Both the position numbers and the translations under genes were made by a program. Shown here in pieces: positions 34,177 through 42,772 of a DNA stretch of 64,000 bases. The notes under the pieces are model-generated. The model made no database searches and was not told where the DNA came from. It saw nothing but the letters and a program-made list of their open reading frames with translations. The number at the start of each line of letters is the position of its first letter. Position 1 is the first letter of the stretch. This stretch comes from Jiangella sp. DSM 45060 (lineage in GTDB: Bacteria; Actinomycetota; Actinomycetes; Jiangellales; Jiangellaceae). The DNA lies in NCBI RefSeq assembly GCF_900105175.1, contig NZ_LT629771.1, forward strand, positions 682,001 through 746,000, given 5' to 3'.

Positions 34177-36105
34177 ATGCCCGACACGTTGCGCAGGACC
34201 CGAGCCTGGGTGGCCACGGCGATCGCCGTGGCCGCCTGGGCGCTGGCCGTTCTGTCCACCGTCCTGCTGGTCCTCGCCCGGCCGCCGCTGGACGCGAACC
34301 TCTGGTTCTTCGTCGTCGACGTCACGGTGGCCGGCGTCTACGGGACCGTCGCCGCGATCACGTTGCGGCGGCGGCTGCATCCGGTGCCGATCCTGCTGGC
34401 GGTCGCGGCGGTCGGTGGCGGCCTGGCGGGGTTCGGCTACGCCTTCGCCTGGTGGTCGGAACGGCCAGGCGGCCCGGATCCGATCGCCGCCATCGCCGAT
34501 CTGCAGGGCATCGCCTGGGTCCCGGGCACCATGGCGCTCTTCCTCGTCGTGCCCTGGCTGGTCCGCGACCACCCGCTCGGCCTCGCCTGGGCCGGCGTCG
34601 TCGCGGGCGCCGTGGTCGCGGCCGCGCTGAGCGTCGTGAACGTCGTCGCGCCGGACTGGCCGGCCACCGAGCTGTTCGCGGCCTCCGTCGTGCTCGGGCT
34701 GGTCACGGCCGCGGAGACGGAGTGGCGGCACCGGCGCGGGCCGGAGGACGAGCGCAACGGCCTGGGCTGGCTGGCGCTGGGCACGGCGATCCTGGCGGTG
34801 TCGTTCGTGCCGCTGCTCTTCGACTGGGACATCCCGTACTGGTCGACGCCGGTGCTGCACCTGCTCTCGCAGGCGGTGTTCCCGGCCGCGGTGCTGGTGG
34901 CCGTGCTGCGCAACCAGCTGTGGGGGCTGGGCCTGGCCGTGCGCCGCACCGTGCTGGCGGGCCTGCTCACCAGCGGGCTGCTCGCCCTGTACCTCGTCGT
35001 CGCGCTGCTGGTCGGCCGCGTCGTGCCGGGGCAAGGGGTGGCCCAGCTGGTCGCGGCCGGGTCGGTGGCCGTCGCGGTGCAGCCGTTGCGGATGTGGCTG
35101 GCCACCCGCGTGCACCGGCTGGTGCACGGTCCGGCCGCCGACCCGGCTCAGGTGGTCCGGCTCGGCTCCCACCTCGGCGACGCGGGCTCGGTCGAGGACC
35201 TGCTCCGGGGGCTGGCCGAGGACATCGGCCGGTCGATGCGGCTGGAGTCGGTCCGGATCGAGGTCGACGGCGACACCGCGATCGGCTGGGGCCGGCCGAC
35301 GACCGCCGTCGAGACCGTCACGCTGGTCCATCGCGGCGAGGAGGTCGGCCGGCTGGAGCTGACCGTCCCGCCGGGCGAGGCGCTGGACGGCCGCGCGCAG
35401 TCGACGTTGCGCGACCTCGCGGCGGTCGTGGCGACCGCCGTCGCCGTCGCCCGGGCCGCCGCCTCGGTCGACCAGCTGCGCGACCGCGTGGCCACGGCGC
35501 GGCTGGAGGAGCGCCGCGTCATCCGGCGCGAGATCCACGACGGCCTGGGCCCGTCGCTGGCCGGCCTGCGGCTCGGGCTCCAGGGTGCGCGCAACCTGCT
35601 CGACACCGACGTCGCGGCCGGGAAACGGCTGCTCGGCGCGCTGCAGGCCGAGCTGGACCAGCGGGTCGACGCGGTGCGGACGCTCTCGCACCACCTGCTG
35701 CCTCCGGTGCTCGACGAGCTCGGCCTCGCCCCGGCGCTGGAGGAGCTCGTGACGAGGTACGCCGAGGATGGGATCGACCTGTCGGTGTGCACGCAGCAGG
35801 TGGAGACGCTGTCGGCCACGCAGGCGGCCGCCGCGTACGGCATCGTCAGCGAGGCGCTGGCCAACGTCAGCCGGCACGCCAACGCGCGTCGCGCCTGGGT
35901 GGAGGCGTGCCCGCACGACGGCGGCATCAGGCTGACCATCGCCGACGACGGCGCCGGGGTGGCGCCGGACGCGGTGCCCGGCGTGGGCAGCCGGTCGATG
36001 CGCGAGCGGGCCGCCGAGCAAAGCGGCTACGTCGAGGTCGGCGCCCGCGACGGCGGCGGCACGGTGGTGCTGGCGTGGTTCCCGAGCAAGGAGGTGGCCT
36101 CATGA
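34177..36105 (+). CDS. NarL-type membrane sensor histidine kinase
   Basis: The 642-residue kinase has about ten helices in the first ~330 residues with no large external domain, a GAF-like segment (~340-440), the HisKA_3 phosphoacceptor His454 in RREIHDGLGPSLAGL, and an ATPase domain with EALANVSRHANA and IADDGAGV. The membrane region probably senses membrane state or a hydrophobic signal. The partner regulator overlaps its stop (ATGA). Confidence 0.92.
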   Translation: MPDTLRRTRAWVATAIAVAAWALAVLSTVLLVLARPPLDANLWFFVVDVTVAGVYGTVAAITLRRRLHPVPILLAVAAVGGGLAGFGYAFAWWSERPGGPDPIAAIADLQGIAWVPGTMALFLVVPWLVRDHPLGLAWAGVVAGAVVAAALSVVNVVAPDWPATELFAASVVLGLVTAAETEWRHRRGPEDERNGLGWLALGTAILAVSFVPLLFDWDIPYWSTPVLHLLSQAVFPAAVLVAVLRNQLWGLGLAVRRTVLAGLLTSGLLALYLVVALLVGRVVPGQGVAQLVAAGSVAVAVQPLRMWLATRVHRLVHGPAADPAQVVRLGSHLGDAGSVEDLLRGLAEDIGRSMRLESVRIEVDGDTAIGWGRPTTAVETVTLVHRGEEVGRLELTVPPGEALDGRAQSTLRDLAAVVATAVAVARAAASVDQLRDRVATARLEERRVIRREIHDGLGPSLAGLRLGLQGARNLLDTDVAAGKRLLGALQAELDQRVDAVRTLSHHLLPPVLDELGLAPALEELVTRYAEDGIDLSVCTQQVETLSATQAAAAYGIVSEALANVSRHANARRAWVEACPHDGGIRLTIADDGAGVAPDAVPGVGSRSMRERAAEQSGYVEVGARDGGGTVVLAWFPSKEVAS

Positions 36106-36755
36106 TCAGGGTCGCGGTCGTCGACGACCATCCGGTGTTCCGGCTCGGCATGGTCGCCCTGCTCGACAGCCTCGACGGCATCGAGGTGGTGGCGCAGGCG
36201 GCGTCGGCGCAGGAGGCGCACGAGGCCGTCGGCGAGTCGGTGGACGTGGTGCTGATGGACCTGCACCTCGGCGACGACTCCGGCGTGGAGGTGACCCGCG
36301 ACCTGGTGCGGCGGCTGCCGCGGCTGCGGGTGCTCGTCATCACGATGCGCGAGGACGACGAGTCGGTGGTCGCGTCGGTGCGGGCCGGAGCCAGCGGCTA
36401 CCTGCTCAAGGGCGCGTCGCCCGACGAGGTGGAGCGCGGCGTGCGGGCGGTCGCGAACGGGGAGATGATCCTCGGCCCGAAGGTGGCCGCGCGGGCCATG
36501 GCGACGCTGACCGCCGGGCGGACCGCGGTGCGGCTGCCGTTCCCGGAGCTGTCGGACCGGGAACGCGAGGTGCTCGATCTGGTGGCCCGGGGGTTCGACA
36601 ACACGCAGATCTCCCGGCGGCTGGTGCTGAGCCCCAAGACGGTGCGCAACCACGTGTCGAACGTGCTGACCAAGCTCGCCCTCCCGGACCGCGCCGCCGC
36701 GATCATCAGGGCGCGCGACGAGGGCCTGGGCCGAGACCCGGGAGACACACCCTAG
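36102..36755 (+). CDS. NarL/FixJ-family response regulator
   Basis: The 217-residue protein has a receiver with D8/D9, phosphoacceptor Asp53 (VVLMDLHLG) and Lys103 (LLKGAS), and a LuxR-type helix-turn-helix (LSDREREVLDLVARGFDNTQ, LSPKTVRNHVSNVLTKL). Overlapping start and stop with the kinase gene show co-translation. Its 3' end overlaps the last bases of the convergent small gene by four bases. Confidence 0.93.
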   Translation: MIRVAVVDDHPVFRLGMVALLDSLDGIEVVAQAASAQEAHEAVGESVDVVLMDLHLGDDSGVEVTRDLVRRLPRLRVLVITMREDDESVVASVRAGASGYLLKGASPDEVERGVRAVANGEMILGPKVAARAMATLTAGRTAVRLPFPELSDREREVLDLVARGFDNTQISRRLVLSPKTVRNHVSNVLTKLALPDRAAAIIRARDEGLGRDPGDTP

Positions 36756-37054
36756 CCGTCGATGCTGACCAGGACGGCGACGACGTGGTCGCCGGCGCTG
36801 CCGGGCGGTGCGTCGGGCGCGAGCCGGGGCGGCGGGCTGGTGCGGACGACCCGCCAGCGCACCCCGCCGGCCGTGAGCACGTGGCCGGGCGCGTACCAGG
36901 CGGTGGTGCGGCGGCCACCGGGCTCGTCGACGCCGAGGCAGACCCGCGGGGCGTCGACCCCGACGACGGTGACGGCGGCCGCGCCGGCCGCGGCGGGGTA
37001 GCCGAGCCGCACGCGGACCCGGGTGGGCGGCTCGCCGGAGTCAGCCGTCGTCAT
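36752..37054 (-). CDS. Small beta-rich partner protein of the calpain-like protease
   Basis: The 100-residue protein starts MTTADSGEPPTRVRVRLGYP and alternates short strands (AAVTVVGVDAP, TTAWYAPGHVLTAGGVRWRV, HVVAVLVSIDG). No family is recognised. It overlaps the protease gene by 14 bases, so the two are made together. An inhibitor, targeting factor or substrate of the protease are all possible. Confidence 0.65.
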   Translation of the reverse strand: MTTADSGEPPTRVRVRLGYPAAAGAAAVTVVGVDAPRVCLGVDEPGGRRTTAWYAPGHVLTAGGVRWRVVRTSPPPRLAPDAPPGSAGDHVVAVLVSIDG

Positions 37055-38057
37055 CGGCCTCACACCAGTCGATGCGGGTGAACAGCCGGCAGAAGACGTC
37101 GAGCGGCACCGGCCGCGGATGCCGCAGCCCCCACGGGTTGTGCAGCAGGACGCGGCGGTCGGCGTCGAGGCCCAGGACGGCGTAGGCGTGTGCGACCGGC
37201 GCGAGGCGGTAGCGCAGGGCGGCCGCCGCGCCGGCGTCGTCGCCGTGGCCGAACGGGCGGCTGCAGGCGACCGCCGGCTGAGCGGACTCGACCAGCGCCG
37301 CCACGATGTCGTCGCCGGCCTTCGGCACCCGCAGCAGGTAGCTGGGCCGGCCGGTGAGCCAGTGCAGCGCCTCGGCGGGCAGGCCGCCGCGGGCCAGCGC
37401 GGGGTAGCCGCCGCCGTAGACGGCGAACGCCTTCTCGACGTACGGCACCAGCGTGGAGCCGTCGGGGGAGCGGGCGTAGGCGAGCCCGCCGCCGGTGTCG
37501 TCGACCGGCAGCGTGGGACGCAGCCGGTAACGCCGCCCCGGCACGTCGACCAGCACGGCGTCGCCGGCCGCGGTGACGGCCGGCAGCAGCCACGGCGCCC
37601 GCCCGGCCACCGTGCACAGGGCGGCGACGAGGTGGCAGTCGCTGATGGCGCCCTGGCGGGCGAACCCGGCGCCGACGGCGGCGGGGAGGGTGAGCGGGTG
37701 GGCGGCGTACCGGACGCCGCCGGTGAGCGGGGGTTCCGGCGACCGGCCGGGCGTGGCGGACGGCTCGCCCGCCGCCGCGGCGGACGGGGCGTGGTGCAGC
37801 AGCGCGAGCAGCGCCGCCACCTCGGCGTCGAGGGTGTGGCGGACGGCTCCGGCGGCGTCGTCGACGACGGCGGCCAGCGGGCGGGCCAGCTCCGTCGCCG
37901 GCTCCCCGGCCGGGCGGACGCCGGCGATGCCCGCGGCCCGCGCCACACCCTCCGCCCGCCCGACCACAGCCGCGCGCACGGCGTCGAACTCCGCGCCCAC
38001 CTCGGCGCGGAGCGTCGTCAGGGCCTGGACGGCCGCACGGAGGGGCCGCTCAGCCAC
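37041..38057 (-). CDS. Calpain-like (peptidase C2) cysteine protease
   Basis: The 338-residue protein has a helical N-terminal region (~1-110) and a calpain-type papain fold. The triad is visible: Cys141 in GAISDCHLVAALC (classical GDCWFLAAL), His290 in VAHAYAVLG and Asn307 in LLHNPWG. Bacterial calpains are uncommon and mostly uncharacterised. No signal peptide is present. The GTG start has no good ribosome site, although AGGAGG lies ~45 bases upstream. A small beta-rich gene overlaps its 3' end. Confidence 0.82.
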   Translation of the reverse strand: MAERPLRAAVQALTTLRAEVGAEFDAVRAAVVGRAEGVARAAGIAGVRPAGEPATELARPLAAVVDDAAGAVRHTLDAEVAALLALLHHAPSAAAAGEPSATPGRSPEPPLTGGVRYAAHPLTLPAAVGAGFARQGAISDCHLVAALCTVAGRAPWLLPAVTAAGDAVLVDVPGRRYRLRPTLPVDDTGGGLAYARSPDGSTLVPYVEKAFAVYGGGYPALARGGLPAEALHWLTGRPSYLLRVPKAGDDIVAALVESAQPAVACSRPFGHGDDAGAAAALRYRLAPVAHAYAVLGLDADRRVLLHNPWGLRHPRPVPLDVFCRLFTRIDWCEADDDG

Positions 38058-38137
38058 GGCCGGACCCGGACGCCGTCGTCGTTGTCGCTCTCACACCTCC
38101 TATGGGTGCTTCGGGCGACCCGAATGTGACACGACGG

Positions 38138-38398
38138 TCAGGATTTGTCGCCGCCGCCGGGCTTCATGGACTCCCAGATCTCCTTGCACTGCGGGCAGAC
38201 CGGGTACTTCTGGGGGTCGCGGCTGGGCACCCACACCTTGCCGCAGAGGGCGATGACGGGAGTGCCGTTGATCATGGCCTCGGTGAGCTTGTCCTTGGGC
38301 ACGTAGTGCGAGAACCGCTCGTGGTCGCCGTCGCCGCTGGTGGGCTGGGTACGGCGGTCCTCGATGGTGTCGCTGCCGGGGGTCAACTGGGTGCTCAC
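38138..38398 (-). CDS. DUF3039 protein with CxnCPxC zinc-binding motif
   Basis: The 86-residue protein has a disordered N-terminus, then HERFSHYVPKDKLTEAMING and the pattern TPVIALCGKVW...YPVCPQCKEIWE, a likely zinc site built from three or four cysteines. It matches DUF3039, a nearly universal actinobacterial family often encoded near the helicase found here at 40046. The GTG is chosen because TAGACT lies seven bases upstream (leaderless). Confidence 0.88.
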   Translation of the reverse strand: MSTQLTPGSDTIEDRRTQPTSGDGDHERFSHYVPKDKLTEAMINGTPVIALCGKVWVPSRDPQKYPVCPQCKEIWESMKPGGGDKS

Positions 38399-38405
38399 CC
38401 CGCCC

Positions 38406-38455
38406 AGTCTACGGATTGGGCGCACAACCGCACATGTCGGCAGCGTCGCTATGAT
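38406..38455. promoter_or_regulatory. Divergent leaderless promoters for DUF3039 and the MFS gene
   Basis: On the minus strand TAGACT (38406-38411) lies seven bases before the DUF3039 GTG. On the plus strand TATGAT (38450-38455) lies six bases before the MFS GTG. Neither start has a ribosome site, so both genes appear leaderless and are transcribed back to back from a 63-bp spacer. Confidence 0.55.
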
Positions 38456-38461
38456 TCGCTC

Positions 38462-39913
38462 GTGACAGAGCGGTCGGGTGACGAGGTGGCGCAGGGCATC
38501 CTCGGCCCGGCGTATCGGCGGCTGTCGGTCGGCATCGTGTCGACGGTCGTGTTCATCGCGTTCGAGTCGATGGCGGTCGCCACGGCCATGCCCACGGCGG
38601 TGCCCGAGCTCGACGGCATGGCGCTCTACGCGTTCGCGTTCTCGGCGTTCTTCACGACCAGCCTGTTCGGCATGGTCGTGTCCGGCGAGCTGAGCGACCG
38701 CACGGGGCCGCGGCTGCCGCTGATCCTGGGGACGTCCGCGTTCACGGTGGGGCTGCTGCTGTCCGGGTCGGCGCAGTCGATGTGGCCGTTCCTGGCCGGA
38801 CGGGCGACGCAGGGGCTGGGCGGCGGGCTGGTCATCGTCGCGTTGTACGTGGTGGTCGGGCGGGCGTACCCGGAGCGGCTGCGGCCGAAGATCTTCGCCG
38901 GCATGGCCGCCGCGTGGGTCGTCCCGTCCATCGTCGGGCCGCTGGTGGCGGGGCTGCTGACGGACGAGGTGTCGTGGCGGTGGGTGTTCCTGGGCATCGC
39001 GCCGCTGGTGCTGATCCCGGTGTTCCTGGCGCTGCCGTCGGCGAAGGCGGTCGACGGGCCGCCGCCGGGCGGTGCGGCGCGGCGGGCGGGGAAGAAGCGG
39101 TTCGCGCTGGCGGCGGCGGTCGGGGTCGGCCTGCTGCAGTACGCGGGCTCGCGCGCGGACCTCGTCGCGCTGGCGTTCGCCGCCGCCGGACTGGTGCTGC
39201 TGGTGCCGAGCGTGCCGAAGCTGCTGCCGCCGGGCACCATCTGGCTGCGCAGGGGTCTGCCCACGGTGGTCGCCCTGCGCGGCATCTACGCGGGCGCGTT
39301 CTTCGGCACCGAGACGTTCCTGCCGCTGCTGCTGGTCTCCGAGCGGGGCATGTCGTCGACGCTGGCCGGGCTGTCGCTGACGGGCGGCGCGCTGGGCTGG
39401 GCGACCGGCTCGTGGTACCAGGGCCGCACGCGCACCGTCGCGCCGCGCTACCTGCTGGTGCGGGCCGGCGGGATGTTCGTCGCGCTGGCCATCAGCAGTG
39501 TGTCACTGGCGCTGATCGAGGCGGTCCCGCCGTTCGTCGTCATGATCGGCTGGGCGGTCGGCGCGTTCGGCATGGGCATCGCGACGGCCAGCATGAGCGT
39601 GCTGCTGTTCCAGCTGTCGCCGGTCGCGGACCACGGGGCGAACTCGGCGGCGCTGCAGGTCAGCGACGCCCTGTTCACAGCGACGTTCGTCGGGCTGGCG
39701 GGCACGATCTTCGGCTCGGCGCACGCCGAGTCGATCGCCCAGACCACCGTCGACAACTGGGTGTACCTGGTGATCATCGGGGTCATGGCCGCGCTGGCGC
39801 TGTTCGGCGCGTGGGCCGCCGGCCGCGTGCGCACGGCGTCCGAGGCGGCGCCGACCGGCCTGACGGCCGACCCGCCCCAGCCGGCCGGGCCCGCCGCGGA
39901 GCCGGCCGGGTGA
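38462..39913 (+). CDS. MFS transporter (14-helix drug:H+ antiporter-like)
   Basis: The 483-residue protein has ~14 helices, the MFS motif A-like GELSDRTGPRLPLILG, motif C-like AAWVVPSIVGPLVAGLL, and a long central loop with GGAARRAGKKR. The last ~30 residues are a Pro/Ala-rich cytoplasmic tail. It would export a small molecule in exchange for protons; the substrate is unknown. The start is leaderless behind TATGAT. The helicase gene follows on the same strand. Confidence 0.9.
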   Translation: MTERSGDEVAQGILGPAYRRLSVGIVSTVVFIAFESMAVATAMPTAVPELDGMALYAFAFSAFFTTSLFGMVVSGELSDRTGPRLPLILGTSAFTVGLLLSGSAQSMWPFLAGRATQGLGGGLVIVALYVVVGRAYPERLRPKIFAGMAAAWVVPSIVGPLVAGLLTDEVSWRWVFLGIAPLVLIPVFLALPSAKAVDGPPPGGAARRAGKKRFALAAAVGVGLLQYAGSRADLVALAFAAAGLVLLVPSVPKLLPPGTIWLRRGLPTVVALRGIYAGAFFGTETFLPLLLVSERGMSSTLAGLSLTGGALGWATGSWYQGRTRTVAPRYLLVRAGGMFVALAISSVSLALIEAVPPFVVMIGWAVGAFGMGIATASMSVLLFQLSPVADHGANSAALQVSDALFTATFVGLAGTIFGSAHAESIAQTTVDNWVYLVIIGVMAALALFGAWAAGRVRTASEAAPTGLTADPPQPAGPAAEPAG

Positions 39914-39953
39914 GTCTGCGCGCGTCCGGTCACGGGCTGTCGGTCCCGGCCGT

Positions 39954-39959
39954 TAGGCT
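39954..39959 (+). promoter_or_regulatory. Leaderless -10 element TAGGCT before a small ORF
   Basis: TAGGCT fits TANNNT and lies seven bases before a GTG at 39967 that opens a 32-residue ORF running into the helicase gene start. It is the best promoter candidate for the helicase transcript. Confidence 0.4.
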
Positions 39960-39966
39960 CGACGAG

Positions 39967-40065
39967 GTGCCCGGGCCGACGCCCGGTGTCGGCAACGCCG
40001 CCGATGCGCCGCGCCATGACACGACGTCGACGTCACGGGAGATGTGTGAGCACTTCGGCCGCTGA
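39967..40065 (+). CDS. Putative 32-residue upstream ORF overlapping the helicase start
   Basis: The small ORF starts MPGPTPGVGNAADAPRH and ends REMCEHFGR, with G or C in most third positions. Its TGA lies 17 bases beyond the helicase GTG, in a different frame, so ribosomes leaving it could reinitiate on the helicase. The TANNNT element spaced seven bases before its GTG is the main evidence. It may equally be an untranslated leader. Confidence 0.3.
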   Translation: MPGPTPGVGNAADAPRHDTTSTSREMCEHFGR

Positions 40066-41821
40066 GCACCTGCCTCCTGCCTATCCCGATCGTGCCCCGT
40101 GGGGAACCGCGGGGCGCCTGCGCGCTTGGCAGGCGGCGGCGCTCGAGGACTACCTCACCCGCGAGCCGCGCGACTACCTCGCCGTCGCCACACCCGGCGC
40201 CGGCAAGACGACGTTCGCGCTGCGTATCGCCGCGGAGCTGCTGGCCCGCAAGGTCATCCACCAGCTCACCATCGTCGCGCCGACGGAGCACCTGAAGCGG
40301 CAATGGGCCGAGGCCGCCGACAAGGTCGGCATCACCGTCGACCCCGCCTTCAGCGGCCGCACGGCCCGCACCAGCCGCGACTTCACCGGCGTCGCCGTCA
40401 CCTACGCCGGCGTGGCCGCGCACCCCATGCTGCACCGCGCGCGCTGCGAGAACCGCCGCACGCTGGTCATCCTCGACGAAGTGCACCACGCCGGCGACTC
40501 CATGTCGTGGGGCGAGGCCACCCGCGAGGCGTTCGACCCCGCCGCCCGCCGGCTGGCGCTCACGGGCACGCCGTTCCGCTCCGACATCAACCCCATCCCG
40601 TTCGTCACCTACGCGCCCGACGTCCAGGGCATCCCGCGCAGCGTCGCCGACCACTCCTACGGCTACGCCGAGGCGCTCAAGGACGGCGTCGTGCGGCCGG
40701 TGCTGTTCCTCGCCTACTCCGGCGAGATGCGCTGGCGCACGCGGGCCGGCGACGAAGTGGCGGCGCGGCTGGGCGACCCCCTCACCAAGGACATCACCGC
40801 GCAGGCCTGGCGCACGGCGCTCGACCCGCACGGCGACTGGATCCCGTCCGTCCTGCAGGCGGCCGACACCCGGCTGACCGAGGTGCGCCGCCACGTGCCC
40901 GACGCCGGCGGGCTGGTCATCGCCACCGACCAGGAGTCGGCCCGGGCCTACGCGGCGCTGCTCAAGCGGGTCTGCGGCGAGTCGCCCACGGTCGTGCTGT
41001 CCGACGAGCCGAAGGCGTCGAAGAAGATCGCCGACTTCAGCGACGGCGACAGCCGCTGGATGGTCGCCGTCCGCATGGTCTCCGAGGGCGTCGACGTCCC
41101 CCGGCTGGCGGTCGGCGTCTACGCCACGGCCACCCAGACGCCGCTGTTCTTCGCCCAGGCGATCGGCCGTTTCGTCCGGGTGCGCAAGCGCGGCGAGACC
41201 GCGTCGATCTTCCTGCCGACGGTGCCCACGCTGCTGTCGTACGCGGGCGAGATGGAGGTCTCGCGCGACCACGTCCTCGGCAAGCCGCCGGGCGCCGACG
41301 ACGACCCGATGGCGGCCGAAGAGGCGCTCATGGAGGCCGCCCAGCGCGAAGACCCTGCCGACGGCGAGGAGCTCATGCCGTTCGAGGCGCTCGGCTCCGA
41401 CGCCTCGTTCGACCGCGTCCTGTACGACGGCGGCGAGTTCGGCACCCAGGCCCGCGCCGGCTCGGCCGAGGAGGCCGACTACCTCGGCATCCCGGGCCTG
41501 CTCGAGCCCGACCAGGTGGCCGTGCTGCTGCGCCGGCGCCAGGCCGAGCAACAGGCCGCCCGCGAGGCGGCGCCCGCCGGCTCCGACGACCCCCAGAGCG
41601 ACGGCGGCCGCGACCCCGCGGTGTTCGAGCAGATCTCCATGCTGCGGCGCGAGCTCAACGGCCTGGTCGGCGCCTGGCACCACCGCACCGGCAAGCCGCA
41701 CGGCGTCATCCACACCGAACTGCGCAAGAGCTGCGGCGGCCCGCCGGCCGCCCTGGCCACGGCCGCGGAGATCCAGGAGCGCATCGACACCATCCGCGCC
41801 TGGGCCATCGCCCGCGGCTAG
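40046..41821 (+). CDS. DEAD/DEAH-box superfamily II helicase
   Basis: The 591-residue protein has the helicase motifs in order: Walker A TPGAGKTTFALR, motif Ia IVAPTEHLKRQW, motif II DEVHH, motif III LTGTPFR, and in the second lobe VSEGVDVPRLAVGVYAT and motif VI QAIGRFVRV. A C-terminal region of ~190 residues (WHHRTGKPHGVIHTELRK) is specific to an actinobacterial group. The GTG follows GGGAG; in-frame starts upstream at 39986 would add basic residues with no ribosome site. It belongs to a conserved neighbourhood with DUF3039. The nucleic acid substrate is unknown. Confidence 0.92.
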   Translation: MSTSAAEHLPPAYPDRAPWGTAGRLRAWQAAALEDYLTREPRDYLAVATPGAGKTTFALRIAAELLARKVIHQLTIVAPTEHLKRQWAEAADKVGITVDPAFSGRTARTSRDFTGVAVTYAGVAAHPMLHRARCENRRTLVILDEVHHAGDSMSWGEATREAFDPAARRLALTGTPFRSDINPIPFVTYAPDVQGIPRSVADHSYGYAEALKDGVVRPVLFLAYSGEMRWRTRAGDEVAARLGDPLTKDITAQAWRTALDPHGDWIPSVLQAADTRLTEVRRHVPDAGGLVIATDQESARAYAALLKRVCGESPTVVLSDEPKASKKIADFSDGDSRWMVAVRMVSEGVDVPRLAVGVYATATQTPLFFAQAIGRFVRVRKRGETASIFLPTVPTLLSYAGEMEVSRDHVLGKPPGADDDPMAAEEALMEAAQREDPADGEELMPFEALGSDASFDRVLYDGGEFGTQARAGSAEEADYLGIPGLLEPDQVAVLLRRRQAEQQAAREAAPAGSDDPQSDGGRDPAVFEQISMLRRELNGLVGAWHHRTGKPHGVIHTELRKSCGGPPAALATAAEIQERIDTIRAWAIARG

Positions 41822-42103
41822 GGCGGCATCACGGCCTTTGACGGACTGCTGCTGCGGCCCGCCGCCCGGTCGTCGACGGGGGCGGCTGGAGCTGGCCGAG
41901 CAGGACTCTGCCGCCGTCGAGGCGTGCGGTGGCGCGGGTGCACCAGAACCGGGTCGCGCTGGAAGCCGAGGCTGACCGCCAACGGGCTCAGCTCGACGAC
42001 CGCGTCGGTGATCACGGTCAGCGAACCACCGGCGATCCGCGGTAGACCTCGACCAGCTGCAGCGGGTCGGGACAGTCCAGCGTCGGCCCTCAGAACGGCG
42101 CGG
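41822..42103. other. Intergenic region without a supported gene
   Basis: This 282-base stretch lies between the helicase and the convergent reductase gene. Short frames on both strands are present (for example one beginning MITDAVVELSPLAVSLGF on the minus strand), but none has a ribosome site or a recognisable family. It may contain eroded coding sequence, since an insertion-sequence remnant lies just beyond. Confidence 0.4.
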
Positions 42104-42661
42104 TCACCCGGCGTCGGGACGGACGTATGTCAGCGCGAGATTGCCGCGCGGGAAGGACTTCACGTCGACCAGCTTCAGCCTGGTGAACGTGGTGAACAGC
42201 GGACCACCGGCGCCGTACGCGACCGGCCCGACCATCAGGTGATACTCGTCGACGAGGTCGGCCGCGACCACCGACTGGGCGAACCGGACCCCGCCATGCA
42301 CCATGATCGGCCCGACACCCCGCTCCTTCAGATCGCCGATCTCGGTGGCCAGGTCACCGGAGCAGACGGTCGTGGTGTCCCACGGGGTCTCGATCGGCCG
42401 GCGGGAGAAGACGACCTTCGGGATCCGGTTCATCGCGTCCGCCTCGGGCCCGGTCCGGTACGGCCAGTAGCCCGCCATGTCCCCGTACGTCTTCGAGCCC
42501 ATCGCGTGCACCCCGGCCCGGCCGAGCAGGTCGCCCATGTAGGCGATGAATTCCTCGTCCTCGTCGTACTCGACGAGGACGTCCTCTGGTACGCCGGGCG
42601 CCACCGCGCCGTAGCCGTCGAGGGACAGACTGTGCCGGAGAACCACTGGGTTGGCATCCAT
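42104..42661 (-). CDS. Dihydrofolate reductase-like (RibD C-terminal fold) protein
   Basis: The 185-residue protein has the DHFR/RibD-C fold: SLSLDGYGAVAPG at the start, MGSKTYGDMAGYW, KVVFSRRPIE, GPIMVHGGVRFAQSVV (nucleotide-binding) and DEYHLMVGPVAYGAG. These stand-alone proteins occur widely in actinobacteria and probably reduce unknown pteridine- or pyrimidine-like substrates with NADPH. The ribosome site before the ATG is weak. The decayed transposase lies directly upstream, so its promoter may have been altered. Confidence 0.87.
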   Translation of the reverse strand: MDANPVVLRHSLSLDGYGAVAPGVPEDVLVEYDEDEEFIAYMGDLLGRAGVHAMGSKTYGDMAGYWPYRTGPEADAMNRIPKVVFSRRPIETPWDTTTVCSGDLATEIGDLKERGVGPIMVHGGVRFAQSVVAADLVDEYHLMVGPVAYGAGGPLFTTFTRLKLVDVKSFPRGNLALTYVRPDAG

Positions 42662-42772
42662 ACCTGTGAGACCGGCGTCGGCGGCGGAACTGATCGCTGC
42701 GGCGGGGGATGACAGCAGTGATCCGGCCGCCGGCCCAGCTCGCTGCGGATCACGCCGGTGGAGTAGGCACGA

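Noticed and set aside
41818-42015. A 65-codon minus-strand frame starting MITDAVVELSP
   Set aside because: No ribosome site, no recognisable domain, and its end overlaps the helicase stop. Insufficient to call a gene or pseudogene.
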